43,758 bases of DNA, from NCBI GenBank assembly GCA_016932575.1, contig JAFGCO010000016.1:1-43758 (forward strand). Direction: 5' to 3'. This document shows, piece after piece, positions 1 through 9,133 of the stretch (position 1 is the stretch's first letter; each line of letters opens with the position of its first letter). The position numbers were made by a program, and so were the translations under genes. The DNA comes from a bacterium. GTDB lineage: Bacteria; Zhuqueibacterota; QNDG01; JAFGCO01. The notes beneath the pieces are model-generated. The model saw nothing but the letters and a program-made list of their open reading frames with translations, searched no databases and was not told where the DNA came from.

Positions 1-73
1 CCGTCGTAAAATCAGCAATGGGGTCTTGTGAAAATACCGGCAGTGAAAAAAATAAAGTCAGAAAACAAATCAT
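1..73 (-). CDS. 5' end of a secreted protein, cut by the window edge
   Basis: Reading leftward from an ATG at 73 the frame stays open to the window edge. It encodes about 24 residues: a short hydrophobic stretch (MICFLTLFFSLPVFSQ) followed by DPIADFTT. This is a typical exported-protein start with a likely cleavage after the FSQ triplet, as is common in this kind of bacterium. No strong ribosome binding site is visible before the ATG. The gene would be divergent from the sigma factor gene, with a shared A+T-rich spacer of about 200 bases. Function cannot be told from this fragment. Confidence 0.5.
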   Translation of the reverse strand, partial: MICFLTLFFSLPVFSQDPIADFTT

Positions 74-278
74 GCAAATAATGAATGTTTTCCTGTCCGG
101 ATAAAACTGTAAAACCTTCATTTTTACCTCCAAACAGTCGATTTTCATCGATCAATTGGTATGATTGGTCTTTTTATCGGATCTTCTCTATAATAATTAT
201 TCGATATAAAGTGATAAATATTGAAAAAAAAATCAATTTTTTATTGATTATATCGACCTTTATTTTTACACTGTATTT

Positions 279-872
279 ATGCTTGAAGCAAGTGATAAAA
301 ATCTCGTGGACAGAATACGGGCCGGAAAGACCGAAGCGGAAACCGAATTAATACAAAAATTTGGTCCCTTGATCGCCAGAAAAGTGTCTTTCGATCTGGG
401 AGCGGGAAATCCGGACTGGCGGGATGTGGCTGCCGATGCACAACTGGCACTCCTGATCAGCCTCCGCCAGGGCAAGTTTAATGTGAACCGGGGGACGTCT
501 CTGGGTTCGTATGTCTATGGTATTACATTCAATAAAATCCGTGATTATTTTAAAATGCAAAAAAAACGTCCGCTTTTAAAAGAATCATTGCCCGAATGCA
601 TTGTCAGTGCAGCCGAAGCCTATGATATAGAAAGAAAGGAAATCCGGTCTCAGTTGAGAACCCTGCTGGGAAAACTGAAACTGAAATATAAAGAGGTGCT
701 CTATCTTCGGTATTACCAGGAGTTGTCTGTCACCGAGATCAGTCAGAAAATCAATCTGCCACCCAGGAGGGTCAGTGAACGGATTCATTATGCTATAAAA
801 CTGCTCAGAAAAGAATGTCACCCTAAAAAAGATTTTTCAATATTTTTAAATCTGATTCTAATACTATATTAG
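279..872 (+). CDS. ECF-type RNA polymerase sigma factor
   Basis: A 197-residue sigma-70 family protein of ECF size. Residues about 24-95 resemble region 2 (promoter melting and -10 contact). Residues about 128-185 resemble region 4, with a clear helix-turn-helix (KEVLYLRYYQELSVTEISQK, then LPPRRVSERIHYAIKLLR). There is no region 1 or 3. The next gene, 25 bases downstream, is a zinc-finger anti-sigma factor, the usual arrangement for ECF pairs, so the two are probably co-transcribed. The ATG at 279 has no obvious Shine-Dalgarno sequence; the 200 bases before it are A+T rich and hold no promoter I would defend. The regulon is unknown, but the convergent CHAT genes are obvious candidates for functional partners. 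Confidence 0.88.
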   Translation: MLEASDKNLVDRIRAGKTEAETELIQKFGPLIARKVSFDLGAGNPDWRDVAADAQLALLISLRQGKFNVNRGTSLGSYVYGITFNKIRDYFKMQKKRPLLKESLPECIVSAAEAYDIERKEIRSQLRTLLGKLKLKYKEVLYLRYYQELSVTEISQKINLPPRRVSERIHYAIKLLRKECHPKKDFSIFLNLILILY

Positions 873-897
873 GAAACCGAATCAAGAGGTTGCATTT

Positions 898-1554
898 ATG
901 AAATATGAACGGAAAAACAGAGCTGAAATCCTGGATAAATATGTGAATGGGAAGCTTTCTGAAAAAGAGAGGGAAGCTTTTGATGAACATTGCTTTAACT
1001 GCGAACATTGTTTCGGTGAATTAATGTATTATGAAGAAACAGCTGATTTAATTAAACAGGAAGGAAAAACACTTTTTTCTGCTTATCTTGCAGCATCAGA
1101 GCGAAAAAAAAGCCAAAAAATTCAATACAGCCTGGATAAACTCTTTCATTTCCTGACCCTTAAACCTTGGCAAACGGCAATTGCAGGTGCAGGTCTTGCC
1201 ACCGTTATGATCATTGTCATGCTGATAAAGCCTGCCCCTGATACCTCAACAGATTTTGAAATTTTACCCTATCTCGAAGGGATGCTTTCCGATGTATCCC
1301 GATCCGAATCCGTCAATATTCTCTCACCGGAAACAGGTGAAGTGGTTCAGAACAAGCCCGTTTTCAAGTGGGAGGGAATGGAAGGTGAAACGGTTTATCT
1401 GATCATTCTGGATAATCTGGGAAATGAACGATTCGCCTTTACAACCGATAAAAATCAGTTTGTGCTGCCGAAAAAACTCATCCCCGGCCTCTATTACTGG
1501 AAACTGGAAACTGAAGACGATTTGCTGTTTCTGGGGAAATTTGTTGTAAGGTAA
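898..1554 (+). CDS. Membrane-bound zinc-finger anti-sigma factor
   Basis: A 218-residue protein with an N-terminal cytoplasmic ZAS-type zinc motif: His31, Cys35 and Cys38 in the spacing H-x3-C-x2-C. One transmembrane helix lies at about residues 91-110 (WQTAIAGAGLATVMIIVMLI). A periplasmic part of about 108 residues follows, whose last 80 residues look like a small beta-sandwich (SPETGEVVQNKPVFKWEG onward). ZAS anti-sigma factors bind and hold their ECF partner at the membrane; release follows a conformational change or proteolysis. An AGAGGT ribosome binding site lies 7 bases before the ATG. It follows the sigma gene directly and converges on two exported CHAT protease-like genes. Confidence 0.85.
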   Translation: MKYERKNRAEILDKYVNGKLSEKEREAFDEHCFNCEHCFGELMYYEETADLIKQEGKTLFSAYLAASERKKSQKIQYSLDKLFHFLTLKPWQTAIAGAGLATVMIIVMLIKPAPDTSTDFEILPYLEGMLSDVSRSESVNILSPETGEVVQNKPVFKWEGMEGETVYLIILDNLGNERFAFTTDKNQFVLPKKLIPGLYYWKLETEDDLLFLGKFVVR

Positions 1555-1566
1555 TAAGAGGTATTG

Positions 1567-1581
1567 GGTATAAGTTATACC
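1567..1581. repeat. Short palindrome between convergent genes
   Basis: GGTATAA-G-TTATACC is a perfect 7-bp inverted repeat between the convergent ends of the anti-sigma gene and the first CHAT gene. It has no T-run, so it is not a clear intrinsic terminator. The adjoining ATAACTC direct repeats are echoed in the 3' flank of the second CHAT gene near 4895-4922. Confidence 0.5.
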
Positions 1582-1595
1582 TTATAACTCATAAC

Positions 1596-4500
1596 TCATT
1601 CCCCAATCAGCACAAATCCGCTCCATGTTCTGGGGAATGCGGTTTGTGGATTTTCAATCAATTTCAATTTCGCTTCTCTCAGGGAAGCCGCGTATGATTT
1701 TCCATTCAGATAATGATGATAAAAATCCTTCATAAGATCTCTTGTGGACGCGTCATCCACTTTCCATAAACTGACCAGCAGATTTTTAACACCCGCGTAG
1801 AAAAATCCGCGACCCAGACTCATCAGGCCTTCACCCGGCCTCAGCTTTCCAGCACCGCTTTCACAGCTGCTTAAGACAAGTAAATCCGAATTCAGATTCA
1901 GGTTATAGGTTTCACCCGCGTAAAGGACACCATCTTCCATACTGGTTGTATCCTGAGGCTGAGAGAAGATAATACCGGACAAACGGGGATTCTTTTCATT
2001 CATGATGCTGTGCGACGCGATATGAACAATCCGGTAATTCGGAGCCTCATTTTTAAATTGTTCTTCTGAGGCTTCATTATATAAAAAGATGTTTCCCTGT
2101 TTTTTTCCGGCCCGGAATTCGGAAGCAATATCAGTCACTTCTTTCTCCGTTTGAGGCAGCGCGTTAAACACTTTGCCATCCAGACTGATAGAACGTGTAT
2201 CAATATCCGCCTCCGTACTGTCTACTGTACGTAAATTGCAGCCTAATATAGTCGCATTATTAAAAAACGTTTTAAAAACAGGGGCAAACCCAACAAATGC
2301 CATTTCGGACCGGGGTTCTTCCTTACTGCTCTTTTTCTCAAATCCACGGTTGTAAAGTGTGGCAGAATAGTGATAACTGATTTCATAATCCCGGATCAGA
2401 TAATGCAAATCAGAAAATTTGTCTTTGTTTGCTTTTTTCGGTTTTTGTATGAGAAGCGATTCAAAAGGCAATTTATAAAGCAGGCCATGCGGTATGATGA
2501 CCAGCCGTTTTATTGATGCAATGTCAATTTGATTCGGGAGCAGAAATTCAGCCAGTTCCGGCCCAAGGTCCAGAAACGTGGCAGGATTTACTTTTTTAAT
2601 GGATTTTAAATATCTTCTCAGAGACGCCTGATATTCACCACCAGGATCCAGTTCGAAGTATTGAATATTCTCCTTTGAAATGACAAACAGATAGACCATG
2701 GAATCCGCAGTAAAATACTCGAGCAGAGCGCAGTCAGGATTCAGACGCTTCTGTATGTTCTCAAAAGAAACGGTACGGATCTGATATTTTAAATGATAAT
2801 ACTCCGGAAAATCCTGTTCATATTTACGGATAATTTCTCTGTATTGGGAGGTAAAATGAAAATGGCGGTTTTGATGCATCTGAAGTTTCAGTGTATCCGC
2901 CTTTTCCTGTTTAGCCAGTTCTTTTTGAATTTCCGTGTTATGATAGGTTATTTCCCTTTTTAAAAATTTCTCTTTTTCCAAAAGACTGTCCGGAATATTA
3001 AAAAACTGCTTCACTTCGGATTCATGGAGCGTTGAAGAAAGCACCGCAAATTTAGCTTCCTCCATATAATCGAAAATGTTATTCAGGTACTTTTCATCCC
3101 GAGTTTTTTGATAAAGACTACCAGCCGATTCAACAGCATATCGATAGAAATTACGAGTCTCATCACCCAGAATAAGCCTGGATTCTTCTGTTTCAAATTG
3201 TGTTCTGATCCGGTTGGTCCAGGCAATACCCAGTGCAGACGTTTCATGAACCAGATGCAGCAATTGCAGAGAATCCGGATTTTGTTGATAAAGTAATCGG
3301 CAAATTTCGATCTTAAGCATGAGTGTGGATAAAATAAATTCATTGGAAAGACTTTCTGACAATTCCGGATTCCCCAGGCCTGTTGTATCCTGAAAACCGG
3401 GAATCATTGCGGCGAGAGATTTCTGTATATATTTCATAGCCTGTTGATAATCTCTCATATGATACAATGTGTTAGCGATATTATTATAAGCCATTGCTGT
3501 GCGTTCATGATGAAAGCCCAGGTGCTTCCGGTAGATTCGTCCGACTTCCTGATAACTTTTCAGGGCTCTGGTATTATCACCTTTATCATAATAGCATGTA
3601 CCGATATTGGTCTTACTGTCCGCAATGCGCCAGTGATCTTCCCCGAGGATACGCTGAACAATGGCGCCTGACTTTCTGTAGGTTTGAATCGCCTTGTCAT
3701 ATTCTTTCTGCCTTCCATAAATAATCCCCATGTTTAAGTAAACATGGGCCAAATCCAGAGACTCCGGAAACCTTAATAAAATACTCTCAGCTTTATTCAG
3801 ATTCTCAATAGCAGGATCATAGTTATTCAGATTTATATAGTCAATCCCGATATTATTGTAAGGTTGTGCGGTCTTAGGATTGTTCTCTCCGTAATTTTTT
3901 AAGTTGAGATCCAATGCCTTTTGGGAATAGCGAAGCGCTTCATGATAATCCCTTTTTTCCCGATAATAATTACCAAGATTCAGATAATTGATCCCCAGAT
4001 CGGGGTGATTTTCTCCATAAAGATTTTTAATCACATGAATCGATTTAAATTGATATTCAACCGCTTTGTCCATATCCCCTTTGATAAAATGAATATCGGC
4101 AATACCGCTGTAATTATATGCGACCTTCAGGTGGTTTTCACCAATCGCCGGGATGGCAATTGAAAGAAACCGCTGATAATATTTTAATGCATCATCGAAA
4201 TACCCCATTTGCTTGTATACATGACCGATACAGATATTGTTGGTATTCACCAGCATATGGCTCTCACCCAATAACGGGATCCCGATATCCAAAGCCGTTT
4301 GAAAGTGGGTTATTGCTTCGCGGGACTTATGCATGAGAAACAGAATAAATCCGATATTATAATAATTACTCACGATTTCAATATGATCACGCACCAGATG
4401 CTGTTTGCCCAACTTCTGAGCCTGATATAAGATTTCAAGTCCCTCTTCATATGTCCCGAGGCGGCGGTGATTGTATCCGATTTCATTCAGACAGTGTATT

Positions 4501-4745
4501 TTCCCGGCCCAGAGATCGGGATGATCTTCTTTCTCGAGCAGTACCTCATAAATTTGTCCGGCTTTTTCATAACAGATGCTGGAGCTGTCAAACTTGAACT
4601 CACTTCGTAATTTTTCGGCTTGCGTTATCCAGTTCCTGGCTTTAAGTGTATCCGGAGACAACATATCGGAATCAGTCAATGCCCGGCTGAAAATCGTGGA
4701 ATGCATCATAAACAGACAGATGATCAGGCTGATCCGGTTTTTCAT
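1596..4745 (-). CDS. Exported TPR-CHAT caspase-like protein (copy 1)
   Basis: A protein of about 1049 residues. It has an N-terminal signal peptide (ending near residue 20-22), roughly ten tetratricopeptide repeats of the 42-residue kinesin-light-chain type (about residues 35-440, many with the GENHP turn), a helical linker, and a C-terminal CHAT domain (about 690-1049). CHAT is a caspase-like peptidase fold. Both catalytic residues are present: His912 in HIASHS and Cys961 in LSSCESG. I chose the ATG at 4745 because an AAAGGA ribosome binding site lies just before it; an in-frame TTG at 4760 would add five residues. A close paralogue lies directly upstream. The signal peptide suggests a periplasmic or surface location. 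The substrate is unknown. Confidence 0.88.
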   Translation of the reverse strand: MKNRISLIICLFMMHSTIFSRALTDSDMLSPDTLKARNWITQAEKLRSEFKFDSSSICYEKAGQIYEVLLEKEDHPDLWAGKIHCLNEIGYNHRRLGTYEEGLEILYQAQKLGKQHLVRDHIEIVSNYYNIGFILFLMHKSREAITHFQTALDIGIPLLGESHMLVNTNNICIGHVYKQMGYFDDALKYYQRFLSIAIPAIGENHLKVAYNYSGIADIHFIKGDMDKAVEYQFKSIHVIKNLYGENHPDLGINYLNLGNYYREKRDYHEALRYSQKALDLNLKNYGENNPKTAQPYNNIGIDYINLNNYDPAIENLNKAESILLRFPESLDLAHVYLNMGIIYGRQKEYDKAIQTYRKSGAIVQRILGEDHWRIADSKTNIGTCYYDKGDNTRALKSYQEVGRIYRKHLGFHHERTAMAYNNIANTLYHMRDYQQAMKYIQKSLAAMIPGFQDTTGLGNPELSESLSNEFILSTLMLKIEICRLLYQQNPDSLQLLHLVHETSALGIAWTNRIRTQFETEESRLILGDETRNFYRYAVESAGSLYQKTRDEKYLNNIFDYMEEAKFAVLSSTLHESEVKQFFNIPDSLLEKEKFLKREITYHNTEIQKELAKQEKADTLKLQMHQNRHFHFTSQYREIIRKYEQDFPEYYHLKYQIRTVSFENIQKRLNPDCALLEYFTADSMVYLFVISKENIQYFELDPGGEYQASLRRYLKSIKKVNPATFLDLGPELAEFLLPNQIDIASIKRLVIIPHGLLYKLPFESLLIQKPKKANKDKFSDLHYLIRDYEISYHYSATLYNRGFEKKSSKEEPRSEMAFVGFAPVFKTFFNNATILGCNLRTVDSTEADIDTRSISLDGKVFNALPQTEKEVTDIASEFRAGKKQGNIFLYNEASEEQFKNEAPNYRIVHIASHSIMNEKNPRLSGIIFSQPQDTTSMEDGVLYAGETYNLNLNSDLLVLSSCESGAGKLRPGEGLMSLGRGFFYAGVKNLLVSLWKVDDASTRDLMKDFYHHYLNGKSYAASLREAKLKLIENPQTAFPRTWSGFVLIGE

Positions 4746-4850
4746 AATCGATCCTTTCAAAAAAGATGGGGAAATATGGGAAATAATGAATATAAAGGAT
4801 ATAGATGGATAGTAAGCATAGAGATAAAAGAGATATAAGGTGATTGATAT

Positions 4851-4922
4851 TATCTTTCCCTTATTCCCTTATTTCCTCTATTCCCCTTATTTCCTTATAC
4901 CCTATAACTTATACCCTATAAC
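4851..4922. repeat. Low-complexity intergenic tract with 14-bp tandem repeat
   Basis: The spacer between the two CHAT genes (4746-4922) is pyrimidine rich on the plus strand, built from TTATTCCC and TTATTTCC units. It ends in two exact copies of TTATACCCTATAAC at 4895-4908 and 4909-4922, abutting the stop codon of the second CHAT gene. A related ATAACTC repeat follows the first CHAT gene. The shared 3' flanks suggest the tandem gene duplication included downstream sequence, or that these are a dispersed spacer repeat. Confidence 0.6.
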
Positions 4923-7900
4923 TCATTCCCCAATCAACACAAAAGAGGCCCATGATTTGGGAAACGCGGTTTCGGGATTCTTTAACAGAGTCAGCTTTGC
5001 TTCCCGAAGTGAATTGGAAAAGTTATCTCCCTTTAAAATATTTTTATAGAGCTCGGTCATTAACTCCGATGTGTGCTTGTCGGATACTTTCCAGAGCGAG
5101 ACAATCAAATTGTCAGCACCGGCATAGAGAAATCCCCGGGTCAATGCCATTAGCCCTTCCCCTCTCACCAGTTTGCCGATACCGCTCTCACAGCTGCTCA
5201 GTACGACCAGATCGGCATTTAAATTTAAATTGTAAATCTCTCCCGAATAAAGGATGCCGTCCTCCTGGTTCGTTGAATCACCGGGCTGTGAAAAAATGAT
5301 TCCCGAAAGCCGCGGATATTCTTCGTTGACAATACCGTGGGAAGCAATATGAATATATCTGTAATTGCCTGCGGTCGTTTTAAAGTTGTTTTCCGAGGCC
5401 TCTTTTCTGTAATATCCTGTGGCTGTTTTCTTTTTTGTTTCGAAGCAATTAACAATTCCCTGAATTTCCTTTTCCGAGTATTTTAATTCATTGAACCGCT
5501 TTCCGTCGACACGCACGGCGCGGTAATCGGATTCCGAATAATCCAGATCAGTGATAGCGGACCGGTGGTCGGCAAGGACCGAATTGTTATCCGCCTCGTC
5601 GCTGAATACAGGAGCAAAACCGGCAAAACCGTTTGATGCGGACCGCTCCTGTTTATCTTTTAACTGATTTGCATACAGGGTTGCGGAGTAATGATAGGAA
5701 ATTTCGTATAAACAGATCAGGTAATTTATTTTGATGAAATCAGTCTGATCCGACGGGTCCGGCAGTTCGGCCATGAGTACTTCAAAGGGGATTTTAGCCA
5801 GAATGCCGTGAGGAATGATGATGATTTTTTTCTTGCCTTTTAATAGATTTTGAACAGGCGCAATGAGTTTTTTGTGCAGCTGGACACTTGTCCGATTAAA
5901 ATTCCTGAAATCGATTTTTTTGATGGATCTGATCAAAGAGCCGGCCATTTGATCAAATAATGAATTTGTTTTTGTTTGATAGGCTTCCATCTGATTTTGG
6001 GTAAATGTAAAAATCGTCAGGGTGTTTGCTCCTGTGAAATATTCGATGAGAACCGTCTGATCGTCCAGTAATGTTTGCAGGTTTTCAACCGGTATCGTCT
6101 GTGTCCGGTACTTCAGATCGTAATATCTTGGGTATTTGTTCTCGAACGTATTGATCAGTTCCTGATACTGGTTATGGAGAGCGAAGCGCTTATTCTCAAA
6201 GTTGTTAATTTTCTGACTGCTGCCTGCCTCCTTTTTTAACAGCTCCTTCTGAAGTTGGGTGTCATAATAGGCGAGATCCGCTTTGATCGCCTTCTCCTGT
6301 TCAAGCGATTGATTTGGTATTCCGGCAAATTGCTTGGCCTTTGAATCCTGCAGAACGAGTGCAAGTGTTCCGAACTTGCTCTTTTCAGTTAGTTGAAAAG
6401 CCTTTTCCTTGTACGCTGGATTTTTCGTCGCGTTATAAAGCGCGACAGCCGTCTGTATGGCTTGATCATAAATATCGGATACTTTCTCTCCGAGAAACAG
6501 CCTGGATCCTTCGGCCTTATACCCGCTCCGTATGTCATCGATCAGATCCACGGCAAGCTGAAACGTCTGAAGAGCCATCTTCAGATCCTTCAGGTCTCCG
6601 GATTCGTTCGAATAAAGCTGTTGGAATGACTCTGCCTTAAAGTGCAAAGCATCCAGCAGATCCTTGTCGGAAAGGCTGTTCTCAACGGAGGGATTTTGGT
6701 ACAAATCTGTTTCTGAAAATTCGGGTGACAGAATAACAAGGGATTTTTGAAAATGGGTAATAGCCTTGGCATAATCCTTCTGTTGTTGATGAATTTTCCC
6801 AATCAGATTATTGAATTCAGCCACGCAGGGATGGTTTTCCCCTGTAACCTGAAGCTGGATTGTCAATGCCTTCTTATAACATTCAATGGCTTTCCTGTTC
6901 TTATGCATACTGGCATAAATCCGGCCGATGCTCGCATGATCAACCGCAACAGACGGATGCACTTCACCCAGACGTTCAGTTCGAATACGCAGCGACCGGC
7001 TATAATACTCAAGTGCTTTTTGATAATTTCCTTCGTCAGAATAAATCGCGCCAATGTTTGCAACCGTATTCGCCACAGAGGGATGATTCTTACCGAATAT
7101 CTGAATCTTTGTTTCAAGTGCCTTCCTGAAATATTGGAGCGCTTCGTCATTCATTCCTTTCGCTTTACAGGTAGATCCTATGTTATTATTGCCGTACGCG
7201 ACTGCCGGATGCTGATCACCAAAGCACTCGGTAAAAACCGAAACAGATTTTTTATAATACTCCGCTGCCTGATCCAGATCCCAGATCGTTCGATAATAAA
7301 ATCCCAAAGCATCATAGGTTTCAGCCACAAGCGGATGCGCTTCTCCATATTCCTCCAGCCGCATTTTCAAGGCTTTATTGAGATACACATAGGCCTGGTC
7401 ATAATATCCCTTAAAAATATAAGCGTATCCCATCCCATAGTAAGCTCCTGCCAGGGATTGATGATCGGGTTCATCAAAATGAAGATTGACATCCCTTGCT
7501 TTCTCGGAATACATCAATGCGCCATCAAAGTCTCCCATATCCCGGCAGGAAAGCGACAGATTATAGTATCCGTCGGCGACATCTTTGTGAACCGGTCCGA
7601 CATTTTGAATAACAATGTCCAGGTATTTCTTGTCGTACTCAAAAGTTTTCTCAAGATCGGACTGTCTGTAATACAATCCGGCGAGTTCTCTGTAAACAAA
7701 GGCAACCCGGATATGATTCTCACCCAGTTTTTCCCTTCCCAAATCCAGTGCCTTGTGAAGCGTTTCATAAGCGGGTTTGAATTTCATCTGTCTTACAAGA
7801 TTTTTCCCAGTATACGAGAGACAGTGAATATAGTCCTCCCAGAGACGCTGGTCTTCCGTCCGGCTGAGAGCTTCTTCATATATTATCATCGCATTATTGA

Positions 7901-8078
7901 AACATTGCATGGCACTGTCATACTCTGCCGCGTATAACAACATTTTTCCTTTGGTGCGATATTCTCCTGCAAGTATGGTATCGGGCTGAACCAGAGAACT
8001 TTCTGTCTGACATACTGCGTCTGTTTGATAAAATGCATAAGTCAAAGCAATCATGATCATGCAGATCTGATGTTTCAT
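4923..8078 (-). CDS. Exported TPR-CHAT caspase-like protein (copy 2)
   Basis: A protein of about 1051 residues with the same plan as its downstream neighbour: signal peptide (about residues 1-24, ending DAVCQ), about ten kinesin-light-chain-type TPRs (residues about 45-450), a coiled helical linker near 580-640, and a C-terminal CHAT domain. The catalytic pair is His914 in HIASHG and Cys963 in LSSCESG. The last 90 residues are very similar to copy 1 and both end in VLIGE. The start is the ATG at 8078, after a G-rich ribosome binding site; a GTG lies one codon earlier. The cysteine near the signal cleavage site (AVCQ) is not a convincing lipobox. The two genes probably form one transcription unit. 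Proteolytic activity is expected from the intact dyad but not proven. Confidence 0.88.
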   Translation of the reverse strand: MKHQICMIMIALTYAFYQTDAVCQTESSLVQPDTILAGEYRTKGKMLLYAAEYDSAMQCFNNAMIIYEEALSRTEDQRLWEDYIHCLSYTGKNLVRQMKFKPAYETLHKALDLGREKLGENHIRVAFVYRELAGLYYRQSDLEKTFEYDKKYLDIVIQNVGPVHKDVADGYYNLSLSCRDMGDFDGALMYSEKARDVNLHFDEPDHQSLAGAYYGMGYAYIFKGYYDQAYVYLNKALKMRLEEYGEAHPLVAETYDALGFYYRTIWDLDQAAEYYKKSVSVFTECFGDQHPAVAYGNNNIGSTCKAKGMNDEALQYFRKALETKIQIFGKNHPSVANTVANIGAIYSDEGNYQKALEYYSRSLRIRTERLGEVHPSVAVDHASIGRIYASMHKNRKAIECYKKALTIQLQVTGENHPCVAEFNNLIGKIHQQQKDYAKAITHFQKSLVILSPEFSETDLYQNPSVENSLSDKDLLDALHFKAESFQQLYSNESGDLKDLKMALQTFQLAVDLIDDIRSGYKAEGSRLFLGEKVSDIYDQAIQTAVALYNATKNPAYKEKAFQLTEKSKFGTLALVLQDSKAKQFAGIPNQSLEQEKAIKADLAYYDTQLQKELLKKEAGSSQKINNFENKRFALHNQYQELINTFENKYPRYYDLKYRTQTIPVENLQTLLDDQTVLIEYFTGANTLTIFTFTQNQMEAYQTKTNSLFDQMAGSLIRSIKKIDFRNFNRTSVQLHKKLIAPVQNLLKGKKKIIIIPHGILAKIPFEVLMAELPDPSDQTDFIKINYLICLYEISYHYSATLYANQLKDKQERSASNGFAGFAPVFSDEADNNSVLADHRSAITDLDYSESDYRAVRVDGKRFNELKYSEKEIQGIVNCFETKKKTATGYYRKEASENNFKTTAGNYRYIHIASHGIVNEEYPRLSGIIFSQPGDSTNQEDGILYSGEIYNLNLNADLVVLSSCESGIGKLVRGEGLMALTRGFLYAGADNLIVSLWKVSDKHTSELMTELYKNILKGDNFSNSLREAKLTLLKNPETAFPKSWASFVLIGE

Positions 8079-8266
8079 CACATTCCCCCTGCTATTTCTT
8101 CAATATTGTACCTCATTTCCAATGAGAGAAATGACAGCAACAATGAATACGAATAAAAACATTCTTCCGTATTTTTAAAAGCAATTTCTCACGAGGCATC
8201 TGCATTCAGCCCATCCAAGACGTATGATTTTAATCATTGAATTGCAGTCTTCAAAGCCATTTTCAT

Positions 8267-9124
8267 CTATAATTGATTGATAAATTTCTGCAATCGGACC
8301 GGCTCCGAAGATCTTGAAAACAGCGGTTCCTGTGAGTCGCGGTAGACATTCAGGTTGGCTTCGAAAGTCGTTCTGCCTGACTGTATATAGAAGATACCGA
8401 GCGAAAACTTATCCGTTTCTAATGCACGCTGAATCGCCGAGGACCGGTCTTCAGGATCGTAGGTGTCTTCGAGCCGAACTGTATTTTTTTTTATCCATTG
8501 ATAGGTATTGACTTTATTGAAAGAAACACAGGGATGAAGCACATCGACGAGAGCATATCCTTTATGCTGAATGGCTTTCTTCAAAATCTTGTTCATTTGA
8601 TCTTCATCGGTCGTACTCACCCTGGTAACAAAAGACGCGTTGAGTGCAATAGCCAGGGCGATCGGATTCAGAGGTTCAAGAATAACACCGTTAACCTGTA
8701 CAGAGGTTGTAAATCCGACCTGACTGGTTGGGGAGGCCTGGCCCTTTGTCAGTCCGTAGATCATGTTGTTGTGGACAATGTTGGTGATATCGGGATTTCT
8801 ACGGATTGTATGCATGAAATGATTGCCTCCCTCGCCGTACATGTCTCCGTCTCCGCTTTCCACGATCACAGTGAGTCCCGGATTGACGGCTTTGATTCCG
8901 GTGGCTGGTGGGAGGGCCCTTCCGTGAAGCCCGTTGAAGGTATGGCACCTCAGGTAATGGGGCATCTTGGCCGCCTGCCCGATACCCGAAACAATAACCA
9001 CATCGCGGGGTTCTATATTGAGTTCATCCAGTGTTTTCTTCAATATTTTCCATATGACAAAATTGCCGCATCCCGGACACCAGGCAATGTCGATATCTTT
9101 CATATCATAACGGTTTTGATCCAT
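8267..9124 (-). CDS. korB: 2-oxoacid:ferredoxin oxidoreductase, beta subunit
   Basis: A 285-residue thiamine-diphosphate-binding subunit of the 2-oxoglutarate/2-oxoacid:ferredoxin oxidoreductase family, which interconverts a 2-oxoacid plus CoA with acyl-CoA, CO2 and reduced ferredoxin. Diagnostic features are WCPGCGN at residues 15-21, [10 protein letters not shown] at 63-72, and the ThDP/Mg motif [10 protein letters not shown] at 91-100 followed by HNN at 118-120. Cys16, Cys19 and Cys199 fit three of the iron-sulfur ligands. The place where many relatives carry the other cysteine (GIGC) is GIGQ here, while Cys60 is nearby and may substitute. The start follows a GGAGG site, and only 9 bases separate it from korA. 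The substrate (2-oxoglutarate, branched-chain or aryl oxoacid) cannot be fixed from sequence. Confidence 0.9.
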   Translation of the reverse strand: MDQNRYDMKDIDIAWCPGCGNFVIWKILKKTLDELNIEPRDVVIVSGIGQAAKMPHYLRCHTFNGLHGRALPPATGIKAVNPGLTVIVESGDGDMYGEGGNHFMHTIRRNPDITNIVHNNMIYGLTKGQASPTSQVGFTTSVQVNGVILEPLNPIALAIALNASFVTRVSTTDEDQMNKILKKAIQHKGYALVDVLHPCVSFNKVNTYQWIKKNTVRLEDTYDPEDRSSAIQRALETDKFSLGIFYIQSGRTTFEANLNVYRDSQEPLFSRSSEPVRLQKFINQL

Positions 9125-9133
9125 AGCAGCCTC

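Noticed and set aside
6747-7937. 396-codon open frame on the plus strand, antisense to the second CHAT gene
   Set aside because: It lies wholly within a convincing TPR-CHAT gene, has no ribosome binding site and no recognisable domain; the opposite frame is open because of codon bias in the TPR repeats.
1596-8078. Type III-E CRISPR (Craspase) association of the TPR-CHAT genes
   Set aside because: There is no gRAMP effector and no repeat-spacer array, and both proteins have signal peptides, unlike Csx29.
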